Assembly: GCA_028829895.1 (NCBI GenBank)
Contig: CM054182.1
Coordinates: 9,475,001 to 9,539,000, forward strand
Length of the DNA stretch: 64,000 nt
Direction: 5' to 3'
DNA from: Sinotaia quadrata
Lineage: Eukaryota; Mollusca; Gastropoda; Architaenioglossa; Viviparidae
Part shown: positions 63,513 to 64,000 of the stretch, piece after piece
Position numbering within the stretch: position 1 is the first letter of the stretch
Layout of the letters: every line of letters begins with the position of its first letter
Notes under the pieces: model-generated
Seen by the model: only the letters and a program-made list of their open reading frames with translations
Told to the model about the DNA's origin: nothing
Database searches by the model: none
Program-made: the position numbers and the translations under genes

Positions 63513-63860
63513 CCTGTGTGCTTATGTGTGCGGATCAATTGGTCGACAGAGAAGATTACGGATTCGTTTTGCTTGTCAGCTATACAGGAATATCTAGGTG
63601 AGTTTGATTGCAATAGAGATATTTATATAATAATAGTAACTACTTAGACAACCGGATGAGAGTGACCGGTGCGCAGATATCCGGATTAATTTGACGAAGT
63701 GGAGCAATCCAGATAATTCTGACCAATTTCTTGACTTTATGGATAGATTCTTGAATAGTTCGACTGATATACATATATCCAGATCGGTTTGGCCACCATA
63801 AAAATTATCCGGACCAGTTTCATCTTTAAAGAGAATTATTTGGATTTGTATTGACCGTCG
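63185..63860 (+). repeat. Diverged tandem array (atatccggatcagtttgacc)
   Basis: Approximately 38-bp units with atatccggatcagtttgacc followed by gccata recur about 14 times with heavy change, on both sides of the GA/GT tract at 63419-63508. Confidence 0.7.
63419..63508 (+). repeat. Compound (GA)n-(GT)n microsatellite
   Basis: About 60 bp of ga is followed directly by about 28 bp of tg, inside the atatccgg array. Confidence 0.95.
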
Positions 63861-64000
63861 TCAAGATACCCTCCCTGAGGAGTGTTCCGCTCAAGTCTGA
63901 TCTTCGACCCTTAGGAATAGCATCTGTGTGTTTTTGTTTATATCTGTGATATACACTCCTTAGCGATGACCTACTGATGACTTTCCAGTAGGTGCTTTCT

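Noticed and set aside
1..64000. A complete autonomous transposon, integrated virus or retroelement
   Set aside because: I found no transposase, integrase, reverse transcriptase or capsid motif in the open frames on either strand.

Overview
This looks like a piece of a large, AT-rich (about 40% GC by eye), repeat-rich animal nuclear genome. The evidence is spliced genes with GT-AG boundaries and Kozak-type start codons, very sparse coding sequence, no operons or bacterial ribosome sites, and dense micro- and minisatellites. A marine lophotrochozoan, perhaps a gastropod mollusc, is my guess from overall texture only; no gene in the window fixes the species.

Two coding segments are well supported, both on the minus strand. 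At 44225-44767 there is a coding exon for a SAND-domain (KDWK-type) DNA-binding protein, with a canonical splice donor at its end. At 2477-3777 there is a long exon encoding a very acidic, serine-rich, intrinsically disordered nuclear-type segment, bounded by a good acceptor and a good donor. The SAND exon ends in phase 0 and the acidic exon begins in phase 0, so they could be consecutive exons of one gene separated by a roughly 40 kb intron. The region 45.9-46.1 kb is CpG-rich and is a plausible promoter. An alternative acceptor at 44914 would let the SAND exon join an upstream exon, and a small open frame at about 60.6-60.7 kb on the same strand is one weak candidate for it.

Most of the rest is tandem repetitive DNA. 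From left to right: 70-bp and 55-bp units (1-500), a 26-bp-type array (0.7-1.15 kb), a 28-bp array (4.3-4.95 kb), 44-bp units (5.1-5.3 kb), a nearly identical 57-bp array of about 28 units (19.47-21.07 kb) abutting a hAT-like non-autonomous element (21.13-22.20 kb), a CA/CCA tract (23.7-24.1 kb), a 40-bp hairpin-bearing array (26.9-27.2 kb), 50-bp units (36.6-36.8 kb), diverged arrays (39.1-41.0 kb), a fold-back-like element with tRNA-like internal units (41.1-42.1 kb), 87-bp units (53.7-54.4 kb), and a roughly 2.9 kb mosaic minisatellite (57.3-60.2 kb) whose sub-arrays appear to descend from one roughly 25-bp unit.

The main items for a second look are: the 57-bp array, in which every unit resembles a 3' splice site; the mosaic array at 57-60 kb; four copies of the palindrome TACGGNNCCGTA within 3.1 kb around the SAND exon and its presumed promoter; eight full CRE octamers in the window; the fold-back element with an 8-bp flanking direct repeat; and an inverted dispersed repeat pair 5.7 kb apart. 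I found no recognisable transposase, reverse transcriptase, rRNA or confident tRNA gene.
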